Below are positions 32,763 through 43,710 of a stretch of 64,000 nucleotides of DNA, in pieces (position 1 is the stretch's first letter; each line of letters begins with the position of its first letter). The DNA comes from Obelidium mucronatum (Eukaryota; Chytridiomycota; Chytridiomycetes; Chytridiales; Chytriomycetaceae). The stretch is from the NCBI GenBank assembly GCA_025765595.1, contig JAIVFH010000077.1, positions 62,001 to 126,000 of the forward strand. The letters are read 5' to 3'. Under the pieces are notes generated by a model that had not been told where the DNA came from, ran no database searches, and saw only the letters and a program-made list of their open reading frames with translations. A program made the position numbers and the translations under genes.

Positions 32763-33884
32763 TTGTGGGGGTTCTGGCCTGGTCACAAAAAAAACACAGT
32801 TTACTTGAAGACTTTATCCCCACAGACGATGAAAAAAAATTTTCACTCTCTTGTACTCACTACTGCAAAACATCAACTTCACACTCCATCATCAAGCATA
32901 GCAGCACTATGGAGAGATAACATACAGTCACATTAGTATGAACCAGCGAGTATGCCGATCAGGTAAGTGGTTGATGGTTTATTGTCTTCGCTTCTGCACC
33001 ATATAGGGTACAGACTTTATGCCCTGCCGCTTCCCCTTTCATTCTCCCCTTTTCTTGAACTTCCTTGAGTTGTGATGCGAAAGTGGCGCAGCGGTGGGGA
33101 TCTGTTTCGATTGACGTAGCACTGCGGGTTAGGTCCACCCTCGAAGAAGGCCTAGGAGAATGCGGTCGTGGAAAGCGACAAACTGAATGTCTCGGTAAAA
33201 TCGCTTGGCTAGAGACTCGGGACTGTCACTGGAGAGCATATAGCTGAACTTGGCCATTTCACCTCAATGGTCAACAAAGATGGTTCAGGGACGGCTGTAA
33301 GAACCACGGGACGACAGCGAAAACAACGACAACAACGCGCAATGGCGCTCGCCACGCTGCCGGTCCCGTCCTGTGCGTACTACGGCCGGCAGCGACGGCA
33401 GCGCCCAGGTGACCAGCGCCAGCTGCGTGGTCATGTCGGCAAAGTCGATCAGCGTATCGCAGGGTGTCGAGAAGCGCTGCCGGGCTTGATGCGTGCTCAG
33501 ATGGGAGAATGCCGCTGGCTGAAGGCCTGGCGAGCTCGCGGTGCAGCTGCAACAAGCTTCCACTCCTTTTCTTCCATTTTATTTATTCGTTTTTACTTTG
33601 TCTTTTGATGATTATTGATCACATGTCAGGCATCAGTGGTTGGATACAATCACGGTGTCAGAGGCATGGGCTCTAAATAGCCACAGAATATGGAAATAAA
33701 CCAAATAATAACCTTATTTCTCTACATTTAAACTTGCGCAACAACTCAAAATCTGTCTGTGGGGTTCCGCAGCTTTATTTAATATAAACTCATTTACTTT
33801 TTTTTTGTTTTACGCAGCTTTATTTAATATAAACTCATTTACTTTTTTGTTTTGTTTTGTTTTGTTTGTTTTTTTTGATGGTTT
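32763..33884. other. Region without a confident gene; GC-rich patch and coding-like fragments on the minus strand
   Basis: About 1.1 kb. A patch at 33270-33560 is markedly GC-rich against AT-rich flanks. On the minus strand an ATG at about 33577 begins MEEKEWKLVAAAPRARQAF, and later frames read LLDTLRYADRL and TTQLALVTWALPSLPAVV. Nearer 33260, MAKFSYMLSSDSPESLAKRF continues RDIQFVAFHDRILLGLLRG. These look like protein but lie in different frames, and I could not join them by convincing introns. A broken or mis-sequenced gene is likely. The sequence at 33780-33850 contains a 30-nt direct duplication (tttatttaatataaactc repeated) and T-runs. Confidence 0.4.
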
Positions 33885-36177
33885 TCAAACCCCAAACAAA
33901 TCACAAAACTCCTTCATACTCTTCACAAGCGCATACGCCGCCGTCCCAATCCGATGCTTCACAGCCTTCACCTCCAACTCCCCATCCTCTTCACTCTCTC
34001 CCCACCCATTCACACCGCTTCCACCGCGATACCCTGCAAACACTTTGCTCCCCAGGTCTTGGAGCACGTTTTTGGCGGAGTCTAGTTCAAATATGATGTG
34101 TTCGATTGATTCTTGGGTTATGACGGTGCTGGTGGTGCTGGTGGTGTTGTTGTCTGCGGCAACACGTGCCAAAACAGATGAATTACTATTCCCAATCAAT
34201 TCATCAACACTCTCTGTGATTTGTAAAATCTGCGGGACGATCGAGGTTGGCACGATCCCTGCCTGTACGGTTTCAACTGTGATTGTGCGGAGGACTTGGA
34301 GGAGGCCTTGAATCGATTGGATTGTTGTGTTTGTCTTGTCTTGGATCCAGAGTCTTGTTGTGGTGGTTGTTGTTGTGGTTGTGGATTCTGGGAATTGTGG
34401 GGCTGGTGATTGTCGCGGTGGTACTGTTGTGGTTGTTGCTGAAGACGGTTGAGCGTTGGTGGTGTTCATTACTAGGACGGCTTTAATTGAATCGACATCT
34501 GAACAGACTCCTGCGCATTCTCGTTCAACGTCTGCAAGAGAACCTGATGATGATGATTTCGGGTCTTGTGAATCGTGGTCTTGAAGCGCGAATGCCTTTG
34601 TAGCGCTCATCAACAAGACGAGACTTTCACTGAGTGCTTGTTTTCGAGAGTCTAATGTGTCGAGCAGATCGTCCATGTTGATGGTGGATGATGAGGGTGG
34701 TGGTGGTGGTGGTGGTGGTGGGAGTTGTGCTGTTTCGCTGATGGATCTGCATGTGATTAGGATTTGTTTCAAGGGGAGGAGAATTGCTGTTGCGTCTCGC
34801 GGTTGTGAAGATGATGAAGGGACTATAGCGGCGGCTTGACGAACGACTGTGAGGAGTGATTGAATGTGTTTATAGAATTGGGTAATGAGGGTGTCCATCT
34901 TGGGATCTAAAAGGGATTCTATTGGTGGTGTAGGGTGTTGGGTAATGACTGGACTCGATGAACGAGAGAATTCGATCGTTTCTGATTGGATAGCGTTGAG
35001 TTGGTTCATCCAGTTGGTGTTTGGACTTTGAGGTGGGCGATTTTGCCTTGATAAGGAAGTGATTGAGCTTGTAGCTGAAGCAGTTGTGACGGCAACCAAG
35101 CTGCGTCGATGAGAGCTTCCGTTTAATGGGAGCCCGTTGTTTGCTGTTGAAGATGCACTCAATACTGATCCTCGATCGCTGACTACAGGCCCGCTCGGTC
35201 TTCGATGAGTTTGCGGTGATGTTGGTGGGGTTGAAGAGAATAACGTGCGAAGCTTTTGGTTCTCTTGAACCAATGCATCGTGTTTCTTTTGCCAAGATTT
35301 GATTTCTGCAAACAGTTTCGAGTTTTCTGCAGTCTTCAAACTAATAGAAGTGGTAAGCTGAGCGTTTTGGACTTCGAGGGCATCAATTTGAGTTTGCAAC
35401 TGTTGATAATTTTGGGTCATTTCCAAGAGTTGCGCTGAAAGGGTTTCGTTCTTTGATTCGAGTGATTTTTGCTGTGATGGAAGTGTGTGATGATGTTGGT
35501 GGAATAATCCAAAAGACGGTGCAAAGAATCACAACTAAACTGCATCCAAGAGCGACAGACTGACGGAATCAGCCTTGCAGATATTCTCCAAATCTGTACA
35601 TTTTTGTTCCCACTCGACAATCGTGGCTTCCAAAGACGCCACTTTTGATTCAAGAGAGAGGTTTCTCTGGAGACACAAGTTGTTTAGTTGCATCATGGTG
35701 TGAACACACGCATGAAAGTACCTCTTCGATTTCTTTCATGAGTTCAAACATTTCCTGGGCCTCGTTGACATCTTCTTCAACGATTTGATCAACATGATCG
35801 ATTTGATCAACTTCAACGACTTCATCAACATGATCGATTTGATACTTCTCGTTGAAGGCGCGCACAGTCGCCGGCGACACGCGGGACTCGAGGGCCGCCA
35901 GCACGTCTGCGGCAAAGGCGGCAAAGGCCGGCGGCTTTAGGTCCGCCAGGCGGCGGCGCTGTGCGTTGCGCGCGTCCGAGAAGTCCGCACTTGCGCGCAG
36001 CCGCGCGTCGCCGCCGGGCGTTGCGCGCCGCTGCGCCTCCGCCGCCGCGTCCGCCGCGAGGCACAGCAGCGCGGCTGTCGGCGTCGATGGCGCAATCGCG
36101 TGCGGCCGGTGACTCACTGCCGCCTGCCCGAGCGTGCTCAGCCGCAGCGCTTCGTACACTTCGCTCTTTTTCATCAT
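33885..36177 (-). CDS. Spa2/GIT-like polarity scaffold protein
   Basis: Exons 36177-35722, 35666-35565 and 35471-33885 give 714 residues. The N-terminal 150 residues hold two Spa2-homology-domain (SHD) repeats. The second, ARNAQRRRLADLKPPAFAAF followed by AADVLAALESR, fits the RxKLxxLxxxxFxxLxxDVYxEL pattern. A coiled coil follows (VASLEATIVEWEQKC; QLQTQIDALEVQNAQL), then a low-complexity S/T/P-rich linker. A helical C-terminal domain ends AYALVKSMKEFCDLF, as in Spa2 and GIT proteins. Spa2 is a polarisome component that gathers MAP kinases and actin regulators at growth sites. The first exon contains a very GC-rich stretch (35860-36110), unlike the rest of the gene. ATG 36177 is followed at once by another ATG. 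The gene is divergent from the KDZ transposase, 174 bp apart. Confidence 0.75.
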
Positions 36178-36351
36178 TCTGTGTCTGATGCGCTGATGCG
36201 TCTGAACAGAGCTTTCGCTTTCTTTTTTAGGGAATAAAACCACAAATAACTTTTCTTTCGAGGATCTACACCCACTTAACATCCACCACAGCGCACAACA
36301 CAAAACAGCATCAAACCATCTCCCCATCGATTCTCCGAGAATATATCAGGT

Positions 36352-39300
36352 ATGAACTATGGAGAGAGTCGAAAACCACGTTCCAAGAGAGCATCTGGGT
36401 CTGTGGCTGGCAGATTTGCCACAGACTCTTCCAGTTCCAACTCGCAACCACCCCCAACTTCTGCCGGCGTTGGAGGCCCTTCGTTGGAAGATTTGCAAGA
36501 CCTCTATGCTGTCGAGCGTGCAAGAGTGGCAGATATAGCGATCCCGTTAGTTGGCAGAATCAAGCTCCCTCAAGACCGACTCAAACGAAAGTCAGCAGAT
36601 ACTATCGATGATCCAACAGAATCTGGATACGTTGGTGATGATGAAGATTACTCACAAATGGAGGATCTTGTTGTGGACGGTTCTGGAACATTTGATCACA
36701 GGAGTCAGTTGTACACATTCAACTATGATTCAGTCAAGACTCATGCTCACCGAGAAGAAGAGGTGAGAATGGCGTGGGAAGCAATTCGATTTCAAGTTCT
36801 ACAAGCTTTTGCAATCAAGTCTGAAGAGTGTGCAGTTCCTGGGCACATGTGTGTTTCAGGTTGCCTGAAGTCAGATGGTATTGCAAATGAGAGTGCGACA
36901 CATGTATGCCTCACGTGTTCTGAGATCGGAATACCATCTTCAATGTGTATTAGTTGTGCTGAAAATCACTTATCTCGGTCTGGTCTGTTTTGCCACAAGG
37001 TTGTGTCAACATGAATAAACTCAACACCAGTACTGACAAACAACTGAAAGGTCGTTGATTCTGCTGGAATGCCACTTATGGCGCAATCAACACAAGTCAT
37101 CAGCTGTTGCACAGCAGAAAAATCCCATTGTCACGAAGTTCACCTATATTCCGGCAGTTGGAATGAGAAAGCTGATGTTCGTCATTGTGAAAACCACACC
37201 TATGCAGAGGCACTGATTGGATCCGGATTTTTCCCTGCTTCTCCCACTAAGCCTGGTTTGTATTTGATTTCCTGATCTGTTGCCCTTTCATCCACACTGA
37301 TATTTTCATTTAGACTATGCTTTTCGATTTGACGTGCTAAGGACGGCACTGTTAGCTCGCCAGCACATTGGGGGCTCTTCTTATAACTCTGTTTTCAAGG
37401 CGTTGCTTCTCCGCCAACACCCAACTGTCAGACTGAACTCAAGTACAATGTACCGGAAAATTTATCGCCCATTTGCACGTGCCCTGAGGGAGTTTAGTGT
37501 AGTCAAACACCTTATTTCGCATTGCAGATTGACAAAAGAAATTCAAGAAAAGCATGGAGTTGGTTTTACTCAGTGCCCCTGTCTTGGAGCCACAGATTGC
37601 AATTCTCCTTTTCGTTTGGTATGCTATTATTTCTGCAAACAGGTAATGAAACCTTACCAACATTAATAGATGTACGATGGTTTGTCGTCTGCACGGAAGA
37701 TTTCTGAGAAGAAAGGTGGGGGATCTGACATCAGCAAGCCAGTACTTGAGCCTTCGTCTTTCTGGCCTCCATTACAAGCAGATGTTGTTCAAGAATCTAA
37801 AAAGGGGAAGGAAAAGGAGAAGACTACATCACCAGTGGTTATTTCAGACACGTGTTCTTCTTCATTTCATGCAGGAAAAGAGACTGATGGGGATCCACGT
37901 TGCTCAGTCAACGGAATTTGTGCTGGTTTTTGTGTTCACCAGTTGGCGTTGTTTAGTTGGGGTTGGTTCTTGTGTTTGTGTGTAATTCAAATCTAAACAG
38001 TGTTGTAGATATGGTGAAGGGAGAAAAGCTGGTATACGTTGACTCTGCCATTGCAGAAGTAAAGCGACTTCGACCTGGAAGACTCTTAGATCTGTTTTAT
38101 GATATCGTTTGTCGTGAAGATGTCCATCGAGAAGCTCACAACCTCAATGACAAGTACAATCTTGATCTTGGGCATCTTCCAGTTCTTCATGCTTTCTGTC
38201 ATGGACTTTCTTGCCAATTGTTGTATGGTTCCTTAGCTGGAATGGGTTCAGGAACCTTTGGCGGCGAAACTCATGAACGGGGTTGGTCCACTGTAATCAA
38301 GTTTATTGCACCTACAATGTACGAGACATCTGGGCACCGCCGAGACAGTCTTCTTGTAATCTTTGAGGCGCGTAATCAGGACCGTCTTGAAACTCTTCTT
38401 CCCTCAGTTGCTAAACAGCTGGAAAATCTCTTAGCTGAAATCCTGGACAAGCTTCCTCAAGGCACGTATGACGAAGTTCTTGACAACAATTTTTTGGATC
38501 GCAAAAGGCGTCTTGAAGTTTCCAAATTGACGTCTTCTGCAGTTTCTCAAGCAACAACAGCTGCTGTACAAGCTTTAAACTCACAAGATATCCAGCTGGC
38601 GTCAAAACAAGAAACACTCTTGAATTCCGCAACCGACATTGCACGTACCATAAGGCTCAGAGACCGCTTGATTGGGAGGAAAAAAGGAGCTGGTGGGACT
38701 TCCATTGTAAGTTCACTGCGTCGAGCAAACAAACAAGATGCGAAGAAGCTGGAAGCTATTATTGGCGTTTACAATGACTTGACTGTATTTAATGTTCCAG
38801 ATGTATCTGCTCTTGTATCTGAGAATATTAATGGGGAAGAAAGTGAGGAATCAGAAGATGATGATGGTGGCTTTGTGGAGGAGGAGTTGGTCTCATCCTC
38901 CGTTGCAAGTGATAGGCTGACCTTTAAATCGGTTTTTGAGTCTATTACAGTTGCCGCAGGAGTGGTCGATAGCGAAACAACTGCTTGGAAACTGATTGAG
39001 GACTTGTTTTGGATCAAAAATGATCTGGAAGCAATGGTAGGATATTACACCGAGCGGAAAAACACATTTTGGATGGATTTGTTGGAAACAGTGGGGAAAG
39101 ATGATTCACTCTCCTCAATGTTTCGCTCGACAGCATTGCATATTATTTCGAAAAGAATTAATGCAGAGGATTTGATGCTGGAGGAAGTGAAGGGGATTTT
39201 GGAAACATTAGAATCAGATTATGTGAAAGCAGTTATGGAGAAACTAAAGGAAGTTGAGAGAGCGTGGAAAGAAAACAGGCATGTGGAAATTTTTAATAAT

Positions 39301-39354
39301 CTGAGGATCATTGCTGGGGTGAGCAAGGGAGTTAGTGAGTCAATTAGTCAATAA
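36352..39354 (+). mobile_element. KDZ (Kyakuja-Dileera-Zisupton) transposase gene, apparently intact
   Basis: Five exons (36352-36999, 37051-37255, 37314-37618, 37670-37955, 38009-39354) keep frame for 929 residues. The N-terminal half carries a CxC-type cysteine cluster (CAVPGHMCVSGC; HVCLTCSEIGIPSSMCISC; ISCCTAEKSHCHEVHLYSG) typical of KDZ-associated zinc domains. The block ALIGSGFFPASPTKP introduces the KDZ core. The catalytic region shows CPCLGATDCN, then MYDGLSS, then FNMVKGEKLVYVDSA, YDIVCREDVHREAH, FCHGLSCQLLYG and GGETHERGWS, in the family order. KDZ elements are cut-and-paste DNA transposons of fungi, algae and animals. I did not find terminal inverted repeats or a target duplication by eye, so element ends are not set. 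No stop or frameshift is present, so it could be active or recently active. Confidence 0.85.
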
Positions 39355-39385
39355 AATCTTGTCCGAACTTTTCGAACCCAAAATC

Positions 39386-41023
39386 ATGCCTCGCGATAGT
39401 AATGTACTTGCATTTCAGCCTATCCAATATGGCTGCTAATATTTTAAAAGTGGAATCCTACATCTGAACAGAAGGCGGCATTGGATCTCAAGTATGAGGC
39501 TGGAGTTCGCTCGCGCAAACCATGGAAAACAGAAATTGAGGCACTCGCCAACACATTTGGCCAACCATACCTCAAAGTTTACCTCTGGTTCTCGCGGAAA
39601 CATGCTGCAGTAGAAAAAGCCACAAGAGCAACTCAGACAGCCAATGCCTCACTCCCACTACCCCTAACAGTTCTTGAATCCTCAAACATCCCAACCACCA
39701 CCACCACAACCCCCACCACCACCGCTACTATTTCCAGTAGTACAGCGACGCGCTCTGTTATCGAAAATAGTTTACAATGTCCAGTGGAAGAAATAAGTCC
39801 TGAATACTCAATGTTTAATCAAAAAGCCCTGCAACGTAATTTGCAGGGTAAAAGACGGATGTCACTCTCTAATGCATACACCAGTGTTGCTGTTGCAGCC
39901 ATCAAACGTGAGTTCATTAGTTTATTATTGTCCATAAAACTTAAAATCCCCAGAGCGCAATCCAACAGCTCTACAAAAGTCAACTGCAGAAACTGCCCAG
40001 TCCAATCAGCGAATAATCGATGCAGAAATCACAGCTATTAAGGCTGATCCAATGCGTCAAAGGGAGGTGGAGCGCATCCACTCTGTCAACAACATGTCAA
40101 TCAATGACCTGGTGAAGTTGCCAAAAGCATCAGTGCACGAGAATCGTTCCTTTATTGTGAAACAGGCGCAACATCACTTGAAAGCGTCACTTGACCTTTT
40201 TGAGCTGTTGAATATTCACACCACAATTATTCAGGATGACTTCAAAACAATTCAAATCAACACATCAGGTATGTTTAGTTTGTTTATATGATAGATACTA
40301 AAGAGTCTTAATTGTCTTTTATTAGGAGCGGCCGCTCGAGAACTAGTACAAATTTACAAGAAAATCCAAGGATTTGATCTGGAGACCAGAGCAATCCAGG
40401 CTCGCGCTGCCGTTGCTGATCGAATTGCTCTTGGTCACGCTGTTTCGAAGCGACAGGAGCCGTTGCCCCTGGCATTGCCTGGGAAAAAGCACTGGATACG
40501 TCGCCGCCTCACTGCTGCCATCAACAAACAACTCCAAACAAACTACAAACAGCTTCCCATGAAGCTATTACGTTCTGGACATCTGATTCTGTCAGATCTT
40601 CCTCCTGGATTCAAATCCTCATCCTTGGATCTCTCGCGTATGCAGGCAAAAGCAGTTGATGCTTTGATTGAAGCCATCCCCAAAGTACAAGTCCACAGAA
40701 AAGCAAGAAACATCGAAAACGAAGAAAATGAAGACGAAGCGGAGGAGGAGGGGGAGGAGAAGGAGGAGGAGGAAGAGGAGGAAGAGGAGGGGGAGGAGGA
40801 GGAGGATGAGATGGATCTGGATGATTATGAACTCACCTTTGTTCATGAGTCAGGGACAGCACAAGGAAATTGCGTGATTTGCGACGATGGACCAGTTACA
40901 GACAGGTGTGATGGTGGCTGTGGGGCTTTTCTACATGGTTTTTGCGATGGTGCCGAAAGCCCAGATGACAAGGCTTTTTGCAAAGCATGCAAGAGTGGAG
41001 TGATTGCTATTTCACAATATTAA
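39386..41023 (+). CDS. Homeodomain-like and PHD-type zinc finger protein
   Basis: Exons 39386-39403, 39472-39907, 39954-40268 and 40326-41023 keep frame for 488 residues. Exon 1 gives only MPRDSN. Exon 2 continues ALDLKYEAGVRSRKPWKTEI then EALANTFGQPYLKVYLWFSR. That has the homeobox pattern: basic turn, helix 2, then helix 3 with V..WF.RKH. A threonine/serine-rich linker, a central helical region, an acidic run of about 30 Glu/Asp (40735-40830) and a C-terminal PHD-like finger (CVICDDGPVTDRCDGGCG; HGFC; AFCKACKSG) follow. It looks like a DNA/chromatin-binding regulator. It starts 31 bp after the KDZ transposase stop on the same strand. Whether it is cargo of the transposon or an independent host gene is open. 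Exon 4 begins with a polylinker-like sequence (see findings). Confidence 0.65.
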
Positions 41024-41295
41024 TGTTCTTTTAGTTCAAACTATTTATTGTATTTATTGTTGAATAAACATGTATTTATTTAATGCTATGTTTTCGAACG
41101 GCCACAATCCTCTGCAAGAGGCCCGCCCGTCAAAGGACTGTGAAAAATTGGGCGCTGCGTTGGGTTTCCGCCAGGGTGTAAACCCTCGAGTGAAAAGTTA
41201 ATTTAGGATTTAGTGGGTGAAAAAGACGGGGCATTGGGTGCGTCTGAAACGAAAAATCTAATCAACATAAAAATAAAAACAAAAATAAAAACAAA

Positions 41296-43615
41296 ATGTC
41301 GTTCAAAGGCATCGCAAAGGCTGTCGCCCGTCTGCCCCACCTCGTCGGAAAGACCGCCGGATACGCGTCGGAAACTGTCGACCCCGAGTTTCAAGATCTG
41401 GAAGACAGATTCAAACTGCTCGACGCGTCTGCAAGAAAACTCTCGGAGGATGCTAAAAAGTTTAAAGATGCCCTCGCTAGTATGCTGAATCATCAGGATA
41501 TGTTTGCTAGTACTCTTTTGGAGGTTGACATCCTTTCTTTTTTTTTTTTTTTTTTTTTTTATTCTTTTTTTATTTTTTATTTATTTTTTTTAATTCTTTT
41601 ATTTTATTCTTTTTTTTATTCTTTTTTTTATTTTTATTTTTTTAATTCTTTTATTTTTATTTTTTTTTTAATTCTTTTATTTTTTTCTTTTTTTTTTCTT
41701 TTTTTTTATTTTTATTTTTTTAATTCTTTTATTTTTCTACACAGGTTTATCATCCCATTTCTTCTTTTTCGGCTTCGCCGACTGATGCTTCTCCTGGATC
41801 GAATGAGGCTCCACGTCGATCTTCTACTAAACAGGTTGCTTACCGCCGAAGGCGGTGTTTTCTTTTTTTTTTTCATTCCGCCGTAGGCGGTTCCCTACCG
41901 CCAAAGGCGGTTTATTCTTTTTTTTTCATACCGCCGAAGGCGGAGTCTTACCGCCGTAGGCGGTTCCCTACCGCCGAAGGCGGTTTATTCTTTTTTTTTT
42001 CATAACCGCCGAAGGCGGAGTCTTACCGCAGAAGGCGGCGTCTTACCGCCGAAGGCGGTATATTCTTTTTTTTTCTTCAACCGCCGAAGGCGGTGTATTC
42101 TTTTTTTTCATTCTTTTTTTTTCTTCTTCATACCGCCAAAGACGAAGTCTTACCGTCTGCACTGGTTTATTCTCATTTAACCCCTCCCCATTCTTTTTAT
42201 TATTCAAAATTGCATAATTATTCACATCAAATTCCTTATCATCCCATTCTCTCTTTCTTTTTCAAAAGTACAAGGAAACAAATCAAACATCTCTTGAAGC
42301 TGCCCATGAATTTTCTACTTTTGCAAAGACTTCAAGGGAATTCTTGTTGCCTGATTTGGAGACTCTTGAACGTAGATTGGTGGCTCCTGCTGCTGATTTG
42401 GTTGTTATGTTGGATAATGTTAAGGTAAACTTTTGATTTGGTCCAACCGCCGAAGGCGGTGAATCGTCCTTCTTTTTTTTACACCAACCGCCGAAGGCGG
42501 GTCACACCGCCGAAGGCGGTGAACCGTCCTTGTTTATTCACACCAACCGCTAAAGGCGGTGAATCTTTTTTCTTAATCATACCGCCAAAGGCGGTGAATC
42601 TCTTCATCATCATCCACTTCTTTTTCATCAAACAGTATACTAGAATATACACATTGCATTGAAACTAACTCAAAAGCAATACAGAGAGTCATTGTAAAGA
42701 GATCCCATAAACTACTAGACTACGACCGCCACCGAGAAGCAGTCAAGAAATTAAAAGAAAAGGAGAGGTATAACATCATAACACACACAGTTTTTTTTCT
42801 TTCTTCCAACACTCTCCCAACTAAAACAAACTAGAACCGTAACCGACGAAAAAGCCCTCGGCAAAGCCGAACAAGCATTCGACCAATCCACCCGCGAATA
42901 CACCCACATCAACAACCTCCTCAAACAAGAACTACCCCTCCTCCTCCTCCTCAAAGCCCCCTTCATTGACCCGTGTTTCCAAACCTTGTACTGGTACCAA
43001 CTCAAAGTCCATCAATCGCTGTACCAGAGCTACAGCGCGTTGTTGCAGCAACCCGCGTTCGATACGAGTGTGAGTGCCGCTGTGGGGTTTGAAGGGAAGG
43101 TGGAGAGGCAGGCGGCTTTGTTGAATGATATTACGGTGATGGCAAAGAATCGGAAACCGAGTGTTTCTGTGAGTCCGTTGAGTCCTGATTATGTGGGGGC
43201 GGCGGCGGTTAGTGGTGGTGGTTCTAGTAGTGGTGTGGGGGAACGTGCGGCGGTGGAGAGTCCACCGCCGGCGTATATTCCCAATTCGGTGCCTGCGCAG
43301 TTTAGTTCGTCGGCGGCGGCGAATTTCAAGCAGATGCATAATAATGCGGCGCCGTATGGTGCGGTGCCTGTTGTTTCTCCGTTTGGAGGTGTTGCATCGA
43401 CTTTAGGTGGTGGTGGTGGTGGTGGTGGTGGTAGTAGTAGTGGAGTAGTCTACGTGACTGCATTGTATGACTACCAGGCGCAAGCGGAAGGAGATTTATC
43501 GTTCCAGCGAGACGATCGGATTGAAGTTGTTGAGAGGACAGCTGACCCAAACGATTGGTGGACAGGTCGGTTGAGAGGACAGACTGGAATCTTTCCAGGG
43601 AATTATGTTGCCTAG
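41296..43615 (+). CDS. Rvs167/amphiphysin-type BAR and SH3 protein
   Basis: Exons 41296-41523, 41745-41834, 42269-42424, 42685-42767 and 42835-43615 keep frame for 445 residues. Residues 1-270 form the BAR domain (MSFKGIAKAVARLPHLVGK; FQDLEDRFKLLDASARKLSE; VIVKRSHKLLDYDRHREAV; FIDPCFQTLYWYQLKVHQSL), which bends membranes at endocytic sites. A P/S/G-rich linker with a poly-glycine run follows. The C-terminal SH3 domain reads VTALYDYQAQAEGDLSFQ, then DDRIEVV, WWTGRL and GIFPGNYV. Rvs167 works with the N-BAR partner Rvs161 in vesicle scission and binds proline-rich actin regulators. Introns 1 to 3 are unusual: intron 1 (41524-41744) is almost pure T/A, and introns 2 and 3 carry a GC hairpin array. 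Confidence 0.9.
41526..41744. repeat. T-rich low-complexity intron (period of roughly 40-50 bases)
   Basis: About 220 bases, over 80 percent T, with repeated units of the type ttttaattcttttatttt. It fills intron 1 of the Rvs167 gene and runs up to the CACAG acceptor. A long peptide frame through it is an artefact of T-rich sequence. Confidence 0.85.
41842..42594. repeat. Array of 13-nt GC hairpin repeats (CCGCC-loop-GGCGG) in two introns
   Basis: About sixteen copies of CCGCC-NNN-GGCGG, most extended to ACCGCC...GGCGGT, lie in introns 2 and 3 of the Rvs167 gene. Starts: 41843, 41878, 41898, 41931, 41951, 41971, 42006, 42026, 42046, 42081, 42133 (decayed), 42447, 42488, 42507, 42547, 42582. 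The loop is GAA in most, GTA in two and AAA in four. The copy at 42547 has CCGCT, which still pairs as U-G in RNA; the one at 42026 has a mismatch. Spacers are T-rich or TTCCCTA/GTCTTA-like. Exon 3, between the two introns, has none. Confidence 0.95.
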
Positions 43616-43710
43616 TATTATTGTTTGGTTACGTTATAAGAAAATCAAGACTCCTTTTTTTTTTTTTAATTTTTTTTTTTTTTTTTTTTTCGAACAAGAA
43701 ATCAAAAAAA

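Noticed and set aside
33080..33160. A tRNA-like A-box (TGGCGCAGCGG)
   Set aside because: No matching B-box, no acceptor stem pairing and no anticodon arm could be found downstream.
34680..34740. Glycine-rich plus-strand frame opposite the Spa2 gene
   Set aside because: It is the complement of a proline run and T/S-rich linker in the Spa2-like protein.
41524..41886. A phenylalanine-rich protein extension of the Rvs167 first exon
   Set aside because: It is translation of the T-rich intron; splicing at 41523/41745 gives a continuous BAR domain.
41842..42594. CRISPR array
   Set aside because: The repeats are 13-base palindromes with short variable T-rich spacers, inside introns of a eukaryotic gene, with no cas genes.
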